In this document: piece after piece, positions 1 through 13,166 of the stretch
Layout of the letters: the number at the start of each line of letters is the position of its first letter
Numbering within the stretch: position 1 is the first letter of the stretch
Assembly (NCBI GenBank): GCA_035578905.1
Contig: JAQJVL010000058.1
Location: 3,167,388-3,231,387, forward strand
DNA: 64,000 nucleotides
Reading direction: 5' to 3'
Source of the DNA: Stictocephala bisonia
Taxonomy: Eukaryota; Arthropoda; Insecta; Hemiptera; Membracidae
Translations under genes and position numbers: made by a program
The notes under the pieces: model-generated
What the model was told of the DNA's origin: nothing
Database searches by the model: none
What the model saw: only the letters and a program-made list of their open reading frames with translations

Positions 1-480
1 GAAAGATTTCAAGTGTAGGATTCTGTGTTTTGAAGCACTCTGCCAAAATGGGGAGTCCATGGCTTTGGGTAGGTAATTCTGGTTTAGGTTGTTAGGAACT
101 AACGTAAGTTTGGAATAAGGAACAGAGTGTAAAGGTGTGGCAGCTGTGGTAGGGGTCTAGGTGGTAAACTAGACGCATGGCGCGTCGTTCGGATTTCTCG
201 AGGTTGGAGAGTTCATCATGGGGGATGGTGGTATGGACTGGATGTGCGTACGTGAGGGTAGGAGAGATGATGATGGTGTAGAGAGGTGTAGGGGTCCTGG
301 TAGAACACCCAGTTACTATTGAGAAAACGGAGTGCCCTGATACGGGTAGTCGTGGTCTTTTTGGCGGACCGGAAGTGGGTGATGAAGGAGAGTCAAGGGT
401 GACTCCCAGGTATTTGCAGAGTCAGTCTGTTGCCTTGGAGAGTAACTGGGAACTCTGTATTGTGAGTGAACTTCCTAGGG
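1..480 (-). pseudogene. Degenerate non-LTR retrotransposon RT C-terminus
   Basis: On the minus strand, from about 430 down to 110, a conceptual frame reads YLGVTLDSPSSPTSG, then SPTLTYAHPVHTT and LSNLEKSERRAMRLVYHLD. These match the usual post-catalytic blocks of Jockey/CR1-type reverse transcriptases (YLGVTLD, then LTYA-PVW, then a stretch like LQRVQNRALR). Frames shift around the blocks, no long ORF remains and the catalytic YADD part is absent, so this is a dead 3' fragment. The window edge cuts it. Seen: the motifs. Inferred: the clade. Confidence 0.6.
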
Positions 481-499
481 TTTTAGAGGTGTAAATCTT

Positions 500-650
500 G
501 ATGTGTCACTTTGAACAGTAAGGTAATCGGTTATTATTTTACGATTATCCGTTTTTTTTTTTTAATATTTAGTACATGTTAGAATCCAGCCACATTCCAA
601 AGAAGATTTTCTAAAATGCTAATCTATTACCTTACTTACTGTTCAAAATA
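500..650. repeat. Short imperfect inverted repeat
   Basis: TTTGAACAGTAAGGTAAT near 509 is matched in reverse complement near 622-645, where a 4-base GTAA duplication lies in the arm. A run of T sits between the arms. It could be a decayed MITE. Nothing coding was seen from 480 to 925. Confidence 0.4.
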
Positions 651-1061
651 CCTAAACCTACACCCCTTCATCCAGTCTATAGGCCTATATGAATACATTA
701 CATTTTATGTGTCATTCAACATACTTTGTGTATTCACATGTAACTAGACATATCAGCCCTTTTCTTGACGTTCAAGAACTAGATACAATTTTTGTTGGAT
801 TTTCAGAGTTGGATTATTTTGATAGTTATTTTTAGGTTCTTACTCTATCTAAAGCGATCAAATACGAGTATGTTAAGCCAAAAAGAAAGGAAATTACAAC
901 TAAATGAAGGAATGAACCACTGATAGTGTGTTTCTGTTGCAGGCATTCCCCTCCTCCAAGACAGCCCGACGCACCAGCACGTCTTCTCACTGCAAGATTA
1001 CTAGCACTCTCCATACTTCCCTCTTGCTTAGCCAAACACTTATCCGCTTCAACGTGGTGGT

Positions 1062-1070
1062 TATATAAAT
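1062..1070 (+). promoter_or_regulatory. Possible TATA box upstream of the TipE/Teh gene
   Basis: TATATAAAT lies about 230 bases before the start codon of the TipE/Teh gene. It is the best TATA-like match nearby, but the region is AT-rich. An alternative is a spliced leader: TTTCTGTTGCAG ending near 942 looks like a splice acceptor that could begin a 5' UTR exon running into the first coding exon. Confidence 0.25.
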
Positions 1071-1296
1071 ATCTCGCTGCAGTTACAGGAGGGGAACGCG
1101 TTTCCATTTCTCATAGGATCTCTTAGAAGTTGAACTGTCACAGACATTTAACTTGTAATATAGTTTAGATTGTGGTGAACGGTTCAGTGACCAAACGCAC
1201 AGTAGTAGAGTAGAACTGCCGGTACTACGGCAGAGTTTACAGTTAGCCCGGTCCAACAACAGCCTCACCATTGATTCGGACGAGTCCACCATTATC

Positions 1297-4200
1297 ATGG
1301 GCGCAGAGGCCGGTGGGGAAGGTGGGGGGGAGAAGGAGGACATCCTCCACGTGGAGACGCTGCTAGAGAAGGCCAAGTTTTACACATCACTGTGCCTCGG
1401 CACCACGGCCATCTTGTCTGTCTTCGCCTTTCTCTTCCTCATCCCCTTCGTGGTGGACCCAGCCATCTCGACCATCCTGGCCGACTACGAGAGCGTGCCC
1501 GTCACTTGTGTGGCTGTGGAACATGTGTACGCTGAGGGCCTCAGCAACTGTTCTTGGTCTTCCTGCAAGGAGGGATGCACTTCCTCAGCACTTCGATGCC
1601 ACCAGATACTCGTTAACTATACGCGCCTCTCATACGAGGAATGGTCCAAGGTAAGGTACAGCTGAAAGGCTATAGTTTTGGAATTGATAATTAGTCAATA
1701 TACATTTTCTTATAGCATTATAAAACATATAAAACTTATAATAAACATAATTTCACTGATTGTGAGCATTAACCGATGATTATGTGAATATGAAAATCCT
1801 TCACAACGTTTCGGATCCTGAAATTTAAGTCATCATTAATTGGAAAAGAAAACGAACACGACTTGAGAGAACTATCTATTATGCATGGTATGAATGATTC
1901 TCAGTGCAAGAAGTTCCAGTTGACTGTAAATTGTAACCGTTTGAGATATCCATAGCATTCGTGCTTTTAATCTTAGTTTAAATAATTATTACATTTTACT
2001 TTACTACTTGTTATTTAGCATTGCCTAGTCATCTATGACACCTTCACTGCATAAGACTCTGCGTGTTTTGGGGGTTTTCTCGTCCTAATGGCGTACTCAG
2101 ATTGCAGAGTATACACTTTGTTATTATGACTTCAATAAAATTGTTATCCACAATAACTTTACTGTGCTGATAAGTCCTCCATTTCTGACAAATATTCTAA
2201 ACAAAGAAATAATTTACTGACTAGAACGATTTCTTGACCATTGGATTAAATTAGAAAGAAGTATTAATTGACTGTACGTCATTGCTCAATCCCCTGATGA
2301 CCCACAGTCGATGGACAAAATTGTAGTTTTTTTTATAGTAAACTGAAGATTTACCGTCCAACTAACCAAGTAATTTATACCGAAAAGTAAACCATTTAAT
2401 AAGCCCTGCCTCACATACACAAAACAAAACTGTTTACCCACTCTTCTCACGAGTGGTACTTCTACTTCACGCCATTTCACCTTTCTTCAAGTTAAACTCT
2501 TATAAACCATGTTCATACACCCTACGCCCCTTATAATTCCATCTCCTCCACCACCACACATATGCATTAAAATATTGGTTCAATATACCGATTAATATTA
2601 TTACAATAGACCGGGCAACTAAGCTAACAAAAGTTTGTGTGGAATCCAACCCACATTATGAGTAAAATTTGCATACACGTGCAGTGGTATTGACCCACTA
2701 GCCCAACCTTACACGTACAGTGGTATTGTCCCAGCCACCCACCTATACACGTGCAGTAGTATTGACCCACCCGCCCACCCATAGACATACATTGGTGCTG
2801 ATATTTAGTTCCCTCCCCTGCACAACCGAGCAAACTTGGCCAACACCTCACAAGGATACTCTAGCTTCAATTATGTAAATTAAAGAATTGTGGTGTTGGA
2901 AAAAGTGTTTGTAATTTCTTTAGGGAAAACTATCAAGTTTTGAGTGATCGGTGTGAGTTGCAGGTCTGGTACTTAACAATAATACATATGATACTATGCG
3001 CTGAAGAGATATCTCTGTAAGCAGTTACATGCGTGTTATGTTATACATATTAGTGAGAGAGTTACTCCTTTCAATCTGATGTTCAAGTTTTAGATGGCAA
3101 TTTATATTTGCAGGGAAACATAGACATTAACGCTCTGGAGTGGGACGTGGGCGAGACCCGGTTCTTCATCAACACCGAGGGGTGCGGTTACCCCCCCAGG
3201 GTCAACTGCTCGGAGTTCGCCAAGCAGTACGGGTACGGCCACCTGGGGACTCCTTTCCCATGCTACTACAGCCGCACCTACCCCGACATGGTGGTGGCCC
3301 GCTACAGCTGGGAGGACAACCTGCGACACCTCGTCCTGTCCCTGGTCGTCCCCAATGTCCTGTTCGGGGTGTCAGTGGGGGTACTCAGCTACTGGTACTG
3401 TCCTGGCTGCAACCGCAACGGTTGTGGTATCGACAACACCACTTACGTCGAGAAGTTCAATACCAAGGATGAGTAAGTACGGAGGGGTTGCACTGCATGA
3501 GTACTTTGTAGATCTAATAAATACAGAATCTACTTTTGATAGAAGTAATTCCCCTCCAGAAGGTAAAGGAACTCCTTGTAAGAGGTTAAGCAAGGAATAT
3601 CTTGCTCAACAGCTGTTGTGTTGGTCCAATCTTTGTTGATACTTAACTTGAGATTGTCTTAAAACTGTTTTTTTGAACTTAATCTGCATCATCACCATCA
3701 CAGTGAAGTGAACTATTAAAGGGTGTTTTAACTGAACGTCCTGAAAAAATGTAAGATTTTTTCATTCAGATTATAATGTTTAATGGGACCATAATTGTGG
3801 TGGTAGATCCGTGCTTTTTACTGACCTGCAAATATATACTAAGAAAGGGTTGTTTATCAAAGGCAGCTAATGCTACAACACCCGCATGAGTAATGAGTGG
3901 TTGTCCTGCTCACAGAAAATGTGTACACTAGATTCTGGATTCATCAACAATCATAAAGGAACTGGTATCAATAGAACTGTAAAGGAAAGAGATAAGAGAT
4001 AAATATAGTTCGTGTTTAGTTAGATCATAAGTCAATTTTTAAAGCTGAGCATCAAGCCACCCAAAAACGCTCACCCCAACTGGCAAATATAACTTAGGAT
4101 TTTTTTAAATACAAAATTAATTTTATTTGGGGTTAAACCAATGGTTCAACAGAAATTCTTAAAAATGTTATATACTTTACTTTAAACGAAAATACTGCAG

Positions 4201-4710
4201 TTAGTTTAAATCACAGGTGGTTTAGAACATACATTATATTGAGATGTTATATTTAATTAATATTCCTTATTAAAAACAAACAAAAGTAAATAAACAATAT
4301 AGGAAACTGCAAGAAATTAGTTAATGACCTTAGAAAAATATAAAATCTTTGAAAAATATGAAATGAGTTCGTAACAGATACTTCTATATTATTCTGGCTA
4401 AATACGTCATTGGAAAAATACAAAATTATCTACACGATAATTCCACGGACGCAGAAAGACAAAGTCACCAGTATTGTAATGTTATTTGTATATGTTATTT
4501 CAAGTGTAAATACTAAACAAAGTTATTGTAGTCTCTACACCAGAGCACCCTTACTACTCGGAATGATATGCATCCGTATATTTTATTTAAGCGTAGCATG
4601 CAACCATTAGCATACTGCAGGCACACCCGACATGCACGTTGACGCACGCACTTACTTCTGGTTGCAGAGACGAGGATGACCTTGACGAGTACGACGAAGA
4701 GGAGTACTGA
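1297..4710 (+). CDS. TipE/Teh family sodium channel auxiliary subunit
   Basis: Coding exons are 1297-1650, 3114-3472 and 4668-4710, joined by GT-AG introns in phase 0 and phase 2; the product is 251 residues. TipE/Teh proteins are two-pass membrane partners that tune para-type voltage-gated sodium channels in insect neurons. Seen: a short cytosolic N-terminus, TM1 at about 29-60 (SVFAFLFLIPFVVDP), an extracellular loop with eight cysteines (71, 85, 90, 94, 101, 142, 150, 168) and N-glycosylation sites at N84, N107 and N149, the family blocks NCSWSSCKEGC and GCGYPP-VNCSEF with FPCYYS, TM2 at about 188-211, then an acidic C-terminal tail. The first ATG opens just before TM1, as in the family. 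Exons are GC-rich in an AT-rich setting, which supports real coding. I cannot say which Teh paralogue it is. Confidence 0.9.
2672..2802. repeat. 36-bp imperfect minisatellite in intron 1
   Basis: About three and a half copies of a 36-base unit containing ACACGTGCAGTGGTATTG followed by a CCCACCC-rich half, inside the first intron of the TipE/Teh gene. Copies differ at several bases. The rest of intron 1 (1651-3113) shows nothing else. Confidence 0.75.
3473..4667 (+). other. Intron 2 of the TipE/Teh gene with early in-frame stop
   Basis: Donor GTAAGT at 3473 and acceptor TTCTGGTTGCAG ending at 4667. If the intron is kept, the frame closes at TAA 3474-3476, giving a 238-residue protein that lacks only the acidic tail encoded by the last exon. 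No repeat or ORF of note inside. Confidence 0.7.
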
Positions 4711-4954
4711 TCCAGCTTGCACCGGCGGCTTCCCAGTCTTCCTTCCGTTCAGACTTAGACTGCCACGGGGGCCGCTCGCTGAGTGTACATAGTCGAACAA
4801 GGGATTGTTGTGATAAAATATTTTCAGTCACTACTTTATACTGTATTTACTTTTAAACGTACAATTTTTTTCTTCTTCATCTTCTTCTTCTTCAATGGCA
4901 ATATTATTCACTCTCTCGATTTTATACTGCTCATTAAATTGTCCCCTTTGCTCA

Positions 4955-4960
4955 AATAAA
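4955..4960 (+). terminator. Poly(A) signal of the TipE/Teh gene
   Basis: AATAAA lies about 245 bases after the TGA stop at 4708-4710, and is the first canonical signal on this strand after the stop. Confidence 0.6.
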
Positions 4961-5485
4961 GCAATACTGTTGATTTAAAACAATAATCCTGGTTTTACAC
5001 TCTTGTGATTTCATTAAATGGTGATATTTCCTGAATAATGTGATTGGATTGCTACACAGTTATAAAGGCAGGCCACAAATCATTCATTGGAGGTCCGTGG
5101 AGCCAAACAGAACCAAGATACAGTATTCTTTTTGTGCACAAAATTAATTAACTCTAGATAATTAATTGAAACGTTTGCTACGAGGAAAGAAATGTTTTAC
5201 CGTTTATCTAAATATATTTGTTGAATTTAACAGAAGCATCTAAGACAATTGTTCAAATTACTAAGATTAATGGATGGGTTGATATTTTGTTTGTAAAGTT
5301 CAACTATCGTTACAAAACAAAATATGATATTCAGACATTAATTTCATGAATCAGTTTTTGACTAGGGTTGTTCATAAAATTATACAACCCTTGCTTTATT
5401 TTCTGGCTTAGTTCTGTTTTAAATATAGCTTCAGAATCAAAGTTAAAGTAAATATTACTATACCGAGAGGAATTAAGGCTAAGAA

Positions 5486-5504
5486 TCTAACCTAACCTAA
5501 CCTA
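5486..5504. repeat. Interstitial telomere-like CCTAA run
   Basis: Three tandem CCTAA words followed by a variant copy. TTAGG is the standard insect telomere repeat, so this may be a relic of break repair or chance in AT-rich DNA. Confidence 0.4.
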
Positions 5505-8500
5505 GCCTTCTCATTCACTTAACCTGGAAACATTGGCAGAATAAGAGTTGGGGCATGCCATTAGGATCACTTACATTATGTTAATAGTAAAATTTACCAA
5601 GTAGCACTGTTAAATGTCCAAAGTTGTTACTGGAGGCCAGGCTAGGTTGATACATATACCATCTATACAGTTGAGGGTGCAAAATAAACCATGCAATAAA
5701 TACGAAACAAAAAGTCTACGATACAAATTAAAAATATACAAAACCCATAAATAATTGAAAATTTTATAAAAAAAAGTAGTACAATACAAATAAATAAACA
5801 AAATCTGCTATTATAATTAGGTTAGTACTAATTCAAAAGTTAAAATTTATAGTTAGGCCGCTTAGGAAGTAACCCACTGAATGAACCTGTGCAAGATAGA
5901 TTGATTCAGTGGTGGAAGTGAGAGAGATAACTACTCTTCCCCCACTGTGTAATTCCATGTAATGTTGACATGGAAACTAGGCCGTAGGCTGGCAGCGCAG
6001 TACGAAGCCCCGACCATTATGTCACTTGCATGAGTGACCATCGGTTTGATTGACTTTAACGAATCAAGTTTAGAGCGATTAAATCATTATATTAGTATTC
6101 AAATAACGATTGATAATAACAATATCACAATAATCGTGCAAACAATAAAATAGCAAATCATTAGTGTTTTATCCTTTTTTTTTTTTTTTTTTTTTATCAA
6201 TTAAGCACTGTTGCGTAACTTTAGCACTTGACGTAGTGGTGGAACGATTTCCTCTGCTGCTTAAACCCCTATAAGCAATAAATATAACACGCAGATCGCT
6301 TAATGTCTGGCCCAATTAAAATAACAATTTTGTAAACGCTGTTCAATTAATATTAAAAAATTATATTTGTTAAAATCATTGATAGATCCACAGACCTCTG
6401 AAAGGCACCTTACATATTTAGCCTTCAACATCATAAAAGTGAAATCAACTGGAATATTTTCATTGCACACTCACAATTAATTGTACTTTTCACTCATTAA
6501 CACATTTCACAACATTTTACTGCATGTTTAATTGTCTTCATCACGTCCACTGCTTACAATGTCTTCCATCGTTTCTTTCAAGAGTAGAACGAACTTCCAA
6601 CAGAGCCCACGTAAGGATTAGTCACCCCACTCTTATCTTATCACATCAAGAATTCACCTTCTTTCTTTTACACACATCGTAATTAATTTTAAACAAACTA
6701 AAACACCAATTATGTATTCCACATACATTTATCATATCACTTTTCACTTTGAAATGTCTTCCTACTAGTTTTTATCCTTAAGTTGGAGTTGTTAATAAAT
6801 TATTTAACTCCCTGTTTAGAAGTTTTAACAAATAATTTGAGTAAAATTCAATTAGTTGATCATTACATTAAATTTTTTCATTTGAATTAGATTTAATAAT
6901 TGGCCACAATAAAAGTAATTATTATAAAAATCCAAATAACTTTTTTACAAGAATTATGTACTTGTTTTAGAAAAATTGTATATAACGTCACAATTTGTGA
7001 AGACTGTTTTTTCCTGAAAAGAAAAATGCACAAATTGTTGTGTTAACAAAGTGTGTAGCCCTGAATTTCATGAATGGGGGGATGTTTAAGGCTGTTGTGT
7101 TTTTGTTTCAAGGTTGTGTGCGTTTAAAGAGTTTAGAAATTCCTACATATAAAACTAATTAATATATAGTATATGGAATAGGGAATCATATCATGAATTT
7201 TAAGAATACATAATGTTATTTTATGAATGGGCTACGCTCTTTTTTATTATTATTTTGTGACGTTATATCACTTTTTTAATAATGTTCATCTCGCCTTTAT
7301 TTCAATTATGAGTTTTATTTACAACTAGTTATATGTCATATTCTACTATACAGCTTTTGTGTGAGTTGGTTTGTTCTTTTTTCACTTTAAGTTACATTTA
7401 AGAAATATTCTGTTAAAATACTCCATCTATGTTGTACATTGATGTTATGTCTATAAATAAAATGTCTATTGATATAATGTATTGGTGTTATTATTATTTA
7501 GAATTTTTATATTTTGTATAATAAGCTGTAATTTAACTGTGTATTTTAATTGTGTTTGTAAAAGTAATATTGTTTTTTGTTTATTTTGTTATTTAACATA
7601 AATCTTCCATTTCACCAGCTAACATTTGAAATGTTTTGTTGTGTATTACAATATTTAATTTTTAACTTAATTTTAGAAAATTGAGTATATATTACTAATA
7701 TGTAGGTTTCAAATAGTGTTTAGTTTTTATTTGGTTTTAAGAAATATTTTATCGCACATTTCATTGAAACACCAATTTATCATTATGGTTGTCAATACTA
7801 TTATCGAACAATCTCTACTGTTTTTATTTATACCATTAGAGGAATGACAAGTAATAATATAACAAAGAAAGACTAATTTATATTTGTGTTCCTGTGGGTG
7901 CCGTGGTCTTAGCTGAGGTTGTGATGGATTGCTCAATTTGACCCTTATATACCATTTTAAGTCAACCCCCTCCCCCTCTATAGTTTTGTTTCCTCCCACT
8001 ATTTACTCACTCCCAATCGATAAACGAACCCTGAACGTTTCTTTGATCAAATATTAGTTTTCCACTTTACTTCATTTTTTTGTTGTATTTTTTATTTTTA
8101 GGGATTATTTATTTTACCAGTATTGCCAACATTATTAAATGACACAAAGAATGCTGTCTTTTTCCCTCCCATTCCCTAATCTGTATAATGTGCGGTTTCC
8201 AATGCCACTTGTATCTTCATGCATGTTAACCTCAAATATAAGATGCCTTATGGATGAATCTGCAGCTGTTGTACGTCCTGTATATATTGTACATTAGTTA
8301 TATGTAATAGGTTAAGGCCAAATATGTCTGATATTCTAAAACCAGCTATGTTTTGACATAGTAAATCTATTACATTCTTTTCAGATATTATAATTTTAGC
8401 TATAATATTTTACCAATTTACATTTAAAATATCATTCTTTGAATACTGTCATTATAACTAGTAAATTTTATGTTTTATCATATAAAAACTGTTCACGTGA

Positions 8501-9433
8501 TCTTAATGGAATATTGAAAATAAGAATATATCTACACAAGAATATTGAAAATAATATTTGCATGCAAAATTCACGATTGTTTATTTATTTTTTTTTTTTT
8601 CTCTTAAAGAATCAAAAAACTTAAATTGCATTTTATGATACTCATTACTTCTAATTTTGTGTTAATTTATAAAAACAAACATCATGAAAATGTCTGAACT
8701 GAATCAAGACATGAAGAAGGAATAAAACTGATGTATTAAACAAAAAAAATTGCAACTAGTTAATTTGTATAAAATGGTAACTCTTATTAAAATAATTTAA
8801 CATACTTTAATATGGGCAGCTTTTAAAGCATTATTTTGTTGGTTGTAAAAGTAAAATGAATCATACAACCGAAGGTAAAATAATGTGTTATGTTAGATAG
8901 GTTATCACCCAAAAATCTGCAATCTTTTAATACAAATAATGTGCTTATTTCGTTTTCTTTTCTGTAGTATTAGTGCCATCTAAAATATTCAGTAATGATG
9001 ACCTTGTGTAATAAAAGGTTGTAAATTTTCAATTTATTAACCCTAAGAAACGTCCAGAAAAACTTAGTTTTGAAACACTTTATACGAAAATATTTTAGGG
9101 GCAGAAGATTCAGAAGTCACTAAAGCTCATCATCATTAAAATAATATCATTTATAAACAATTGAAAGTCCACTTTTCCTATGTGATTGTTGTTTTATGTT
9201 TTATAAAATTGTTGGTGTGGTTTTATTTGAGAAAACAAAAAATTTTAATTACTCCAAAAGAGAGATATTTTTATGTAATTATGACAGTTGGAGATTTTTT
9301 TGAAAATGTATTTAGACCTTTATTTTAATACATTTAACAAGTATTATTTTTAACTTCTCAGTCATTCAGCCTTAAACAATCTCCAATTTAGAGGCGTATA
9401 AATACAAAAATAATAGTAGTTTTTGCTTTAGCA

Positions 9434-9468
9434 TTCATACTGTACATCCATAACAAGTACAGTATGAA
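9434..9468. repeat. Perfect 12-bp hairpin, 11-base loop
   Basis: TTCATACTGTAC is followed, after 11 bases, by its exact reverse complement. It is isolated and not next to a gene or a recognised element. Confidence 0.7.
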
Positions 9469-11065
9469 AGAGTACCGTACATCAAAGAAAGCTCTATCAC
9501 TTACCTGTGTCTTCAAAGTTGTGTTATTTTTTACTAAGTGTGACATTTTTAAATATAAATCTTGTGTATAGAATTGTGTGGAAAATGTTGTACAAATAAT
9601 ACTAAGGAGATAAGTTATTGTAAATAAATTATGTAATATGTATACTATTCCTTGTATCGTGTCATGTAAAATAAGAGGTTACTAAAAATATATGCGAGTG
9701 AAAAGAACGTGGTCTTGTTACCAGCTACGGTCGACTGTCACACTAAGTACGAAATTGCTTACTTTGAACAGGAAGACACGTAATTACTGGACACTGGAGT
9801 CAAAAAAGTGTTGGCTAAGCTATCTGCCAGAATCCGCTTTACAAACTACAATGAGAAGTAGTCATTGATTACATATTGTAAATACAACAGTGATACGATG
9901 AACGGCGTCTGTTCCGCTCTCTGGGTAGAGTGCACTTGTAGTGTTTATGTATTTATGTACATAGTAACAGTCCTGACAATACAGAACCCACGTTGCATTA
10001 CATTTTCATAATTACGTCTAACGTCACGAGATTAAACACGTCGATAGGAATTATTATTGAATCTAATTCATCATTAAATATTAATTATTTCTTACTATGC
10101 TTTGCAATTTTAACTAATAAATTATCTTACATTTTATTGTACTGGTGGTTTTTATTTTGGGTCCCCTATATACCATAAATTATTTAAGTTTGTCTGTTTG
10201 AAATTTATAGGCCTTTATTGGAACAAAGTAAGTTAAATGTAACCTGAAGTTTTTTTATTATAAAGAGGATGTTTGTGCTATGAATTTGGTAACTTTCCAA
10301 AAGACGTGGAGTACTGAAGTAAAAATTGCTAAATATATCAGACACATTTTTAATCAAAACATATTTTACTAGTGTATTACATTAAAGATGTATCTTCTTA
10401 GACATAATCTACATTCAAGTTTGGGAAAACTCAAAATATATTCCCCCTCTGCCAAAAAAAGTATGTAATATTGTTTTAACATGCTAAAGTCAAATGCTTA
10501 ATTAAAAGTATAAACGTCCTCATATCATAATAAATAAGCCTTAATGGTCCAAAATGTAAAAATATGATCGAATAAACAGAGATCGCTTTCTTAATACCAC
10601 AGCGAACGCCATAGTGGCAGGTAGAAACAGATTACAACTAATTTACATTGTCATAAATCTTTATTACTTATTAGTACGTTTGTCCTTGAGTAATAGGGGG
10701 GAATAAGAGGAAGGGATGACAACAGTGCTGGCCTTGTCATCTGCACGGATAACTAACTACCCGACACCCCAAGTTTCTAACTCGACACCCATTCAGCGCA
10801 CATTGGATGCGGGCTCTGTCTCTTTCTTCTTTATGATTAATCTTATTCATAAAAAACTTATGAAATAAACAAATTTGTGGAGTGAATGCGCTATCTATTG
10901 GTGTAAAGAATGGTGAAAGTCCTGGTTGGGTACTAGTGCAGTAATGGAGTTAGCACGGCATGCTTTACGGGGTATCATTTAGTATTAAATACAAAAATTG
11001 TTTTTATTTTAAAAATATATGTTGTAAAATGTGTATTTGCTATGTAAGTGTGTAATTTAATTTCT

Positions 11066-11300
11066 GTCGGAACCAGTAGCCGAGCGGTCTAAGGCGTCAG
11101 GACTTTGAGCTGGAATTACATATAGCGCAAGTTCGATTCCTGGCCTAGATTAGAACATTTTATTAGTAATATTCATCTTGAACTGTACTGGTTCTCTACC
11201 ATACTCTGTCTGAATAAGATTCGCGCACTGATCTACAATCTATTAGAATGGACAGAGTATTAAAAAAAAAGTATTGGCCTCTGTTAAAAACAATCCTTGT
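11066..11300 (+). mobile_element. tRNA-Leu-headed SINE, copy 1
   Basis: The head carries a box A-like TAGCCGAGCGGTCTAAGG and a box B-like AGTTCGATTCC, as in a tRNA-Leu. A body follows (AGTAATATTCA, GTACTGGTTCTC, CTGTCTGAATAAG, GGACAGAGTA) and ends in A-rich DNA. The same head and body recur near 37808, which shows a dispersed family and not a working tRNA gene. Confidence 0.75.
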
Positions 11301-11728
11301 TAATTTTTTTTCTAAATTGTATTGTAGTTTAAATAACAGTAATATGTTTTTAAATAAATACAAAAAATGACATTTATGAATACTATTCGTTTTATTTTTA
11401 TTTCGTTTTATTTTACATTTCAACGGACATCTTCATTTTTACATTTTTGAACATATGTAGTATAAATAGAGCAGAATATAATAACAATATGTAATATATA
11501 ACTAACAATAATAACAGCAAAAAATAACAAGCAGAGACATTCAAATTGGACAATTTGAACAATATCCGTTCAAATTGGGTGATGCTACACTGTCCTGAAA
11601 AAGTCTACAAACCTGGCCATACTGTTTCCAGATCTCTGAAGTCGAGCCATCGTGCTGTTTGCAGTATAGTTAATGCTGTGGTATTTTCAAGTATATCATT
11701 CTGGCATACGCAACAAAATCTGTTTTAG

Positions 11729-11920
11729 TGGATAAGCTGGATGGATAAGCTGGGTGGATAAGCTGGATGGATAAGCTGGGTGGATAAGCTGGGTGGATAC
11801 GCTGGATGGATAAGCTGGGTGGATAAGCTGGGTGGATAAGCTGGGTGGATAAGCTGGGGGTATAAGCTGGGTGGATACGCTGGGTGGATAAGCTGGGTGG
11901 ATAAGTTGGGTGGATAAGCT
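11729..11920. repeat. 13-bp minisatellite
   Basis: About fifteen tandem copies of GGATAAGCTGGGT with variants GGATACGCTGGAT and GGGTATAAGCTGG. Proline/serine-rich ORFs on the minus strand are by-products of the repeat. Confidence 0.9.
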
Positions 11921-12305
11921 TCATAGAAAATCTGTGTTGTGGTCATTAAAATGGTGAATCATTGGTATATCAAGGAAGCCGTTTTCTTCCTCGAAAAATG
12001 TCAAAAACATTGGTTTCTGTCAACGATTCGGCTCTTAATAGTAATTTTATCGTAACACTTGACGTTTTATTTGAAAGATTATTCTAGGGAACCATAAGTT
12101 GGTTTTGTAATAGATTGAGTATTTTTATACGATTTTCATAGTTAAATATGTGCAACTGTAAATGCCATTCTTTATAATTTTGTATTAAAAAAACTCATAA
12201 TGTCAACTTATAGTCAACTATATTGGACCGGAATAGTCATACAGTGTTCACTAAACCACATTATAATAACAAACACAACCGTACGGTTGAAATAGAACAG
12301 CGTTT

Positions 12306-12313
12306 TTGTTTTT

Positions 12314-12353
<40 letters not shown>

Positions 12354-12356
12354 CTT
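12306..12356. repeat. Poly(T) tract
   Basis: A T-run of about 40 bases with a few G interruptions at its left end. It may be the A-tail of a minus-strand retroposon, but I could not define a body for one. Confidence 0.6.
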
Positions 12357-12876
12357 TTGCCCACTGACTGTAAAATTGCATTGCTACTGCACGGCTGTCT
12401 GCGCCTGTTGACTTCCCAGCGGTGGTGACTTAATGGTTTGGGAAATGAAGCCATTAGTCTGTAACTTTTTGTAAAAGTGGATAATGTCTTAAGTCACGTC
12501 AAAACAGCAGAAAAATTATAATCAGATTCTATACGCATGATTTTTCCGAGCTTACAATGTGACCTGTGGCATCACTCCAAGAACAACGTCCTGGTTGACC
12601 AAGAACAATGTTCAAGTTCTTGGTCAACACCAGAAGCTCTACGTTGCGTTTTACATCAGTTCAGTGTAGAAACGACTGATAATGCCCCGCCACAGAATGG
12701 CCAAAAGTCTGACATTTTTATATCGTGTTTTTGATATTGTTAATGTCACTCCTAAATTTTTTTTATTTTATAGAAAATTGAGTTATTAGAGAAGAAGGTG
12801 AAGATTGTGGCAGATAAAATAGCTGTATACCATATCAGGCACCAGCAACCATGAGGACAAGTGATATATCAAAAAC

Positions 12877-13051
12877 TGACGACCGCGTCAAGGTGTTATT
12901 TATAATATTTACATCACCAAACGTTTCGTCCATGCTGTGATGTAGCATCCCCAGTGGTATATCTGAGACTCCACTGAGGATGCCACATCACAGCATGGGC
13001 GAAACGTTTGGTGATTTACATATTGTAAATAACACCTTGACGCGGTCGTCA
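12877..13051. mobile_element. Palindromic (foldback) element, copy 1
   Basis: Two arms of about 80 bases are near-perfect reverse complements around a short centre at 12958-12973. Outer ends read TGACGACCGCGTCAAGG and its complement. Each arm has CACTGAGGATGCCACATC followed by GGGCGAAACGTTTGG. The same arms recur at 54240-54470. The CTGAGGA...GAAAC pattern resembles the hammerhead-like core found at ends of some Penelope-like elements, but a proper cleavage site is not evident. Confidence 0.7.
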
Positions 13052-13166
13052 CCGGAAATTTTAGTTATTAATAATACCATCCTATCTCTAAGTCAATATC
13101 TTAAAATTTAGTTATAATAGTTAGTTTAGTATGTATTATTCATTATTAAGACACCGATCGTAGATA

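Larger units (their letters stand above)
4961..11065. other. AT-rich intergenic region, no gene seen
   Basis: No convincing coding or RNA gene. It holds a T-run at 6175-6195, a CCTAA run near 5487 and a perfect hairpin at 9434-9468 (both listed separately). Short ORFs here have no recognisable motifs. Confidence 0.6.

Noticed and set aside
3140..3472. 110-codon alternative-frame ORF over TipE/Teh exon 2
   Set aside because: Shadow of a GC-rich exon; the other frame has the family motifs and fits both splice junctions.
11066..11155. Functional tRNA-Leu gene
   Set aside because: Boxes A and B are present, but the acceptor stem does not pair well and a SINE body follows that recurs at 37808.
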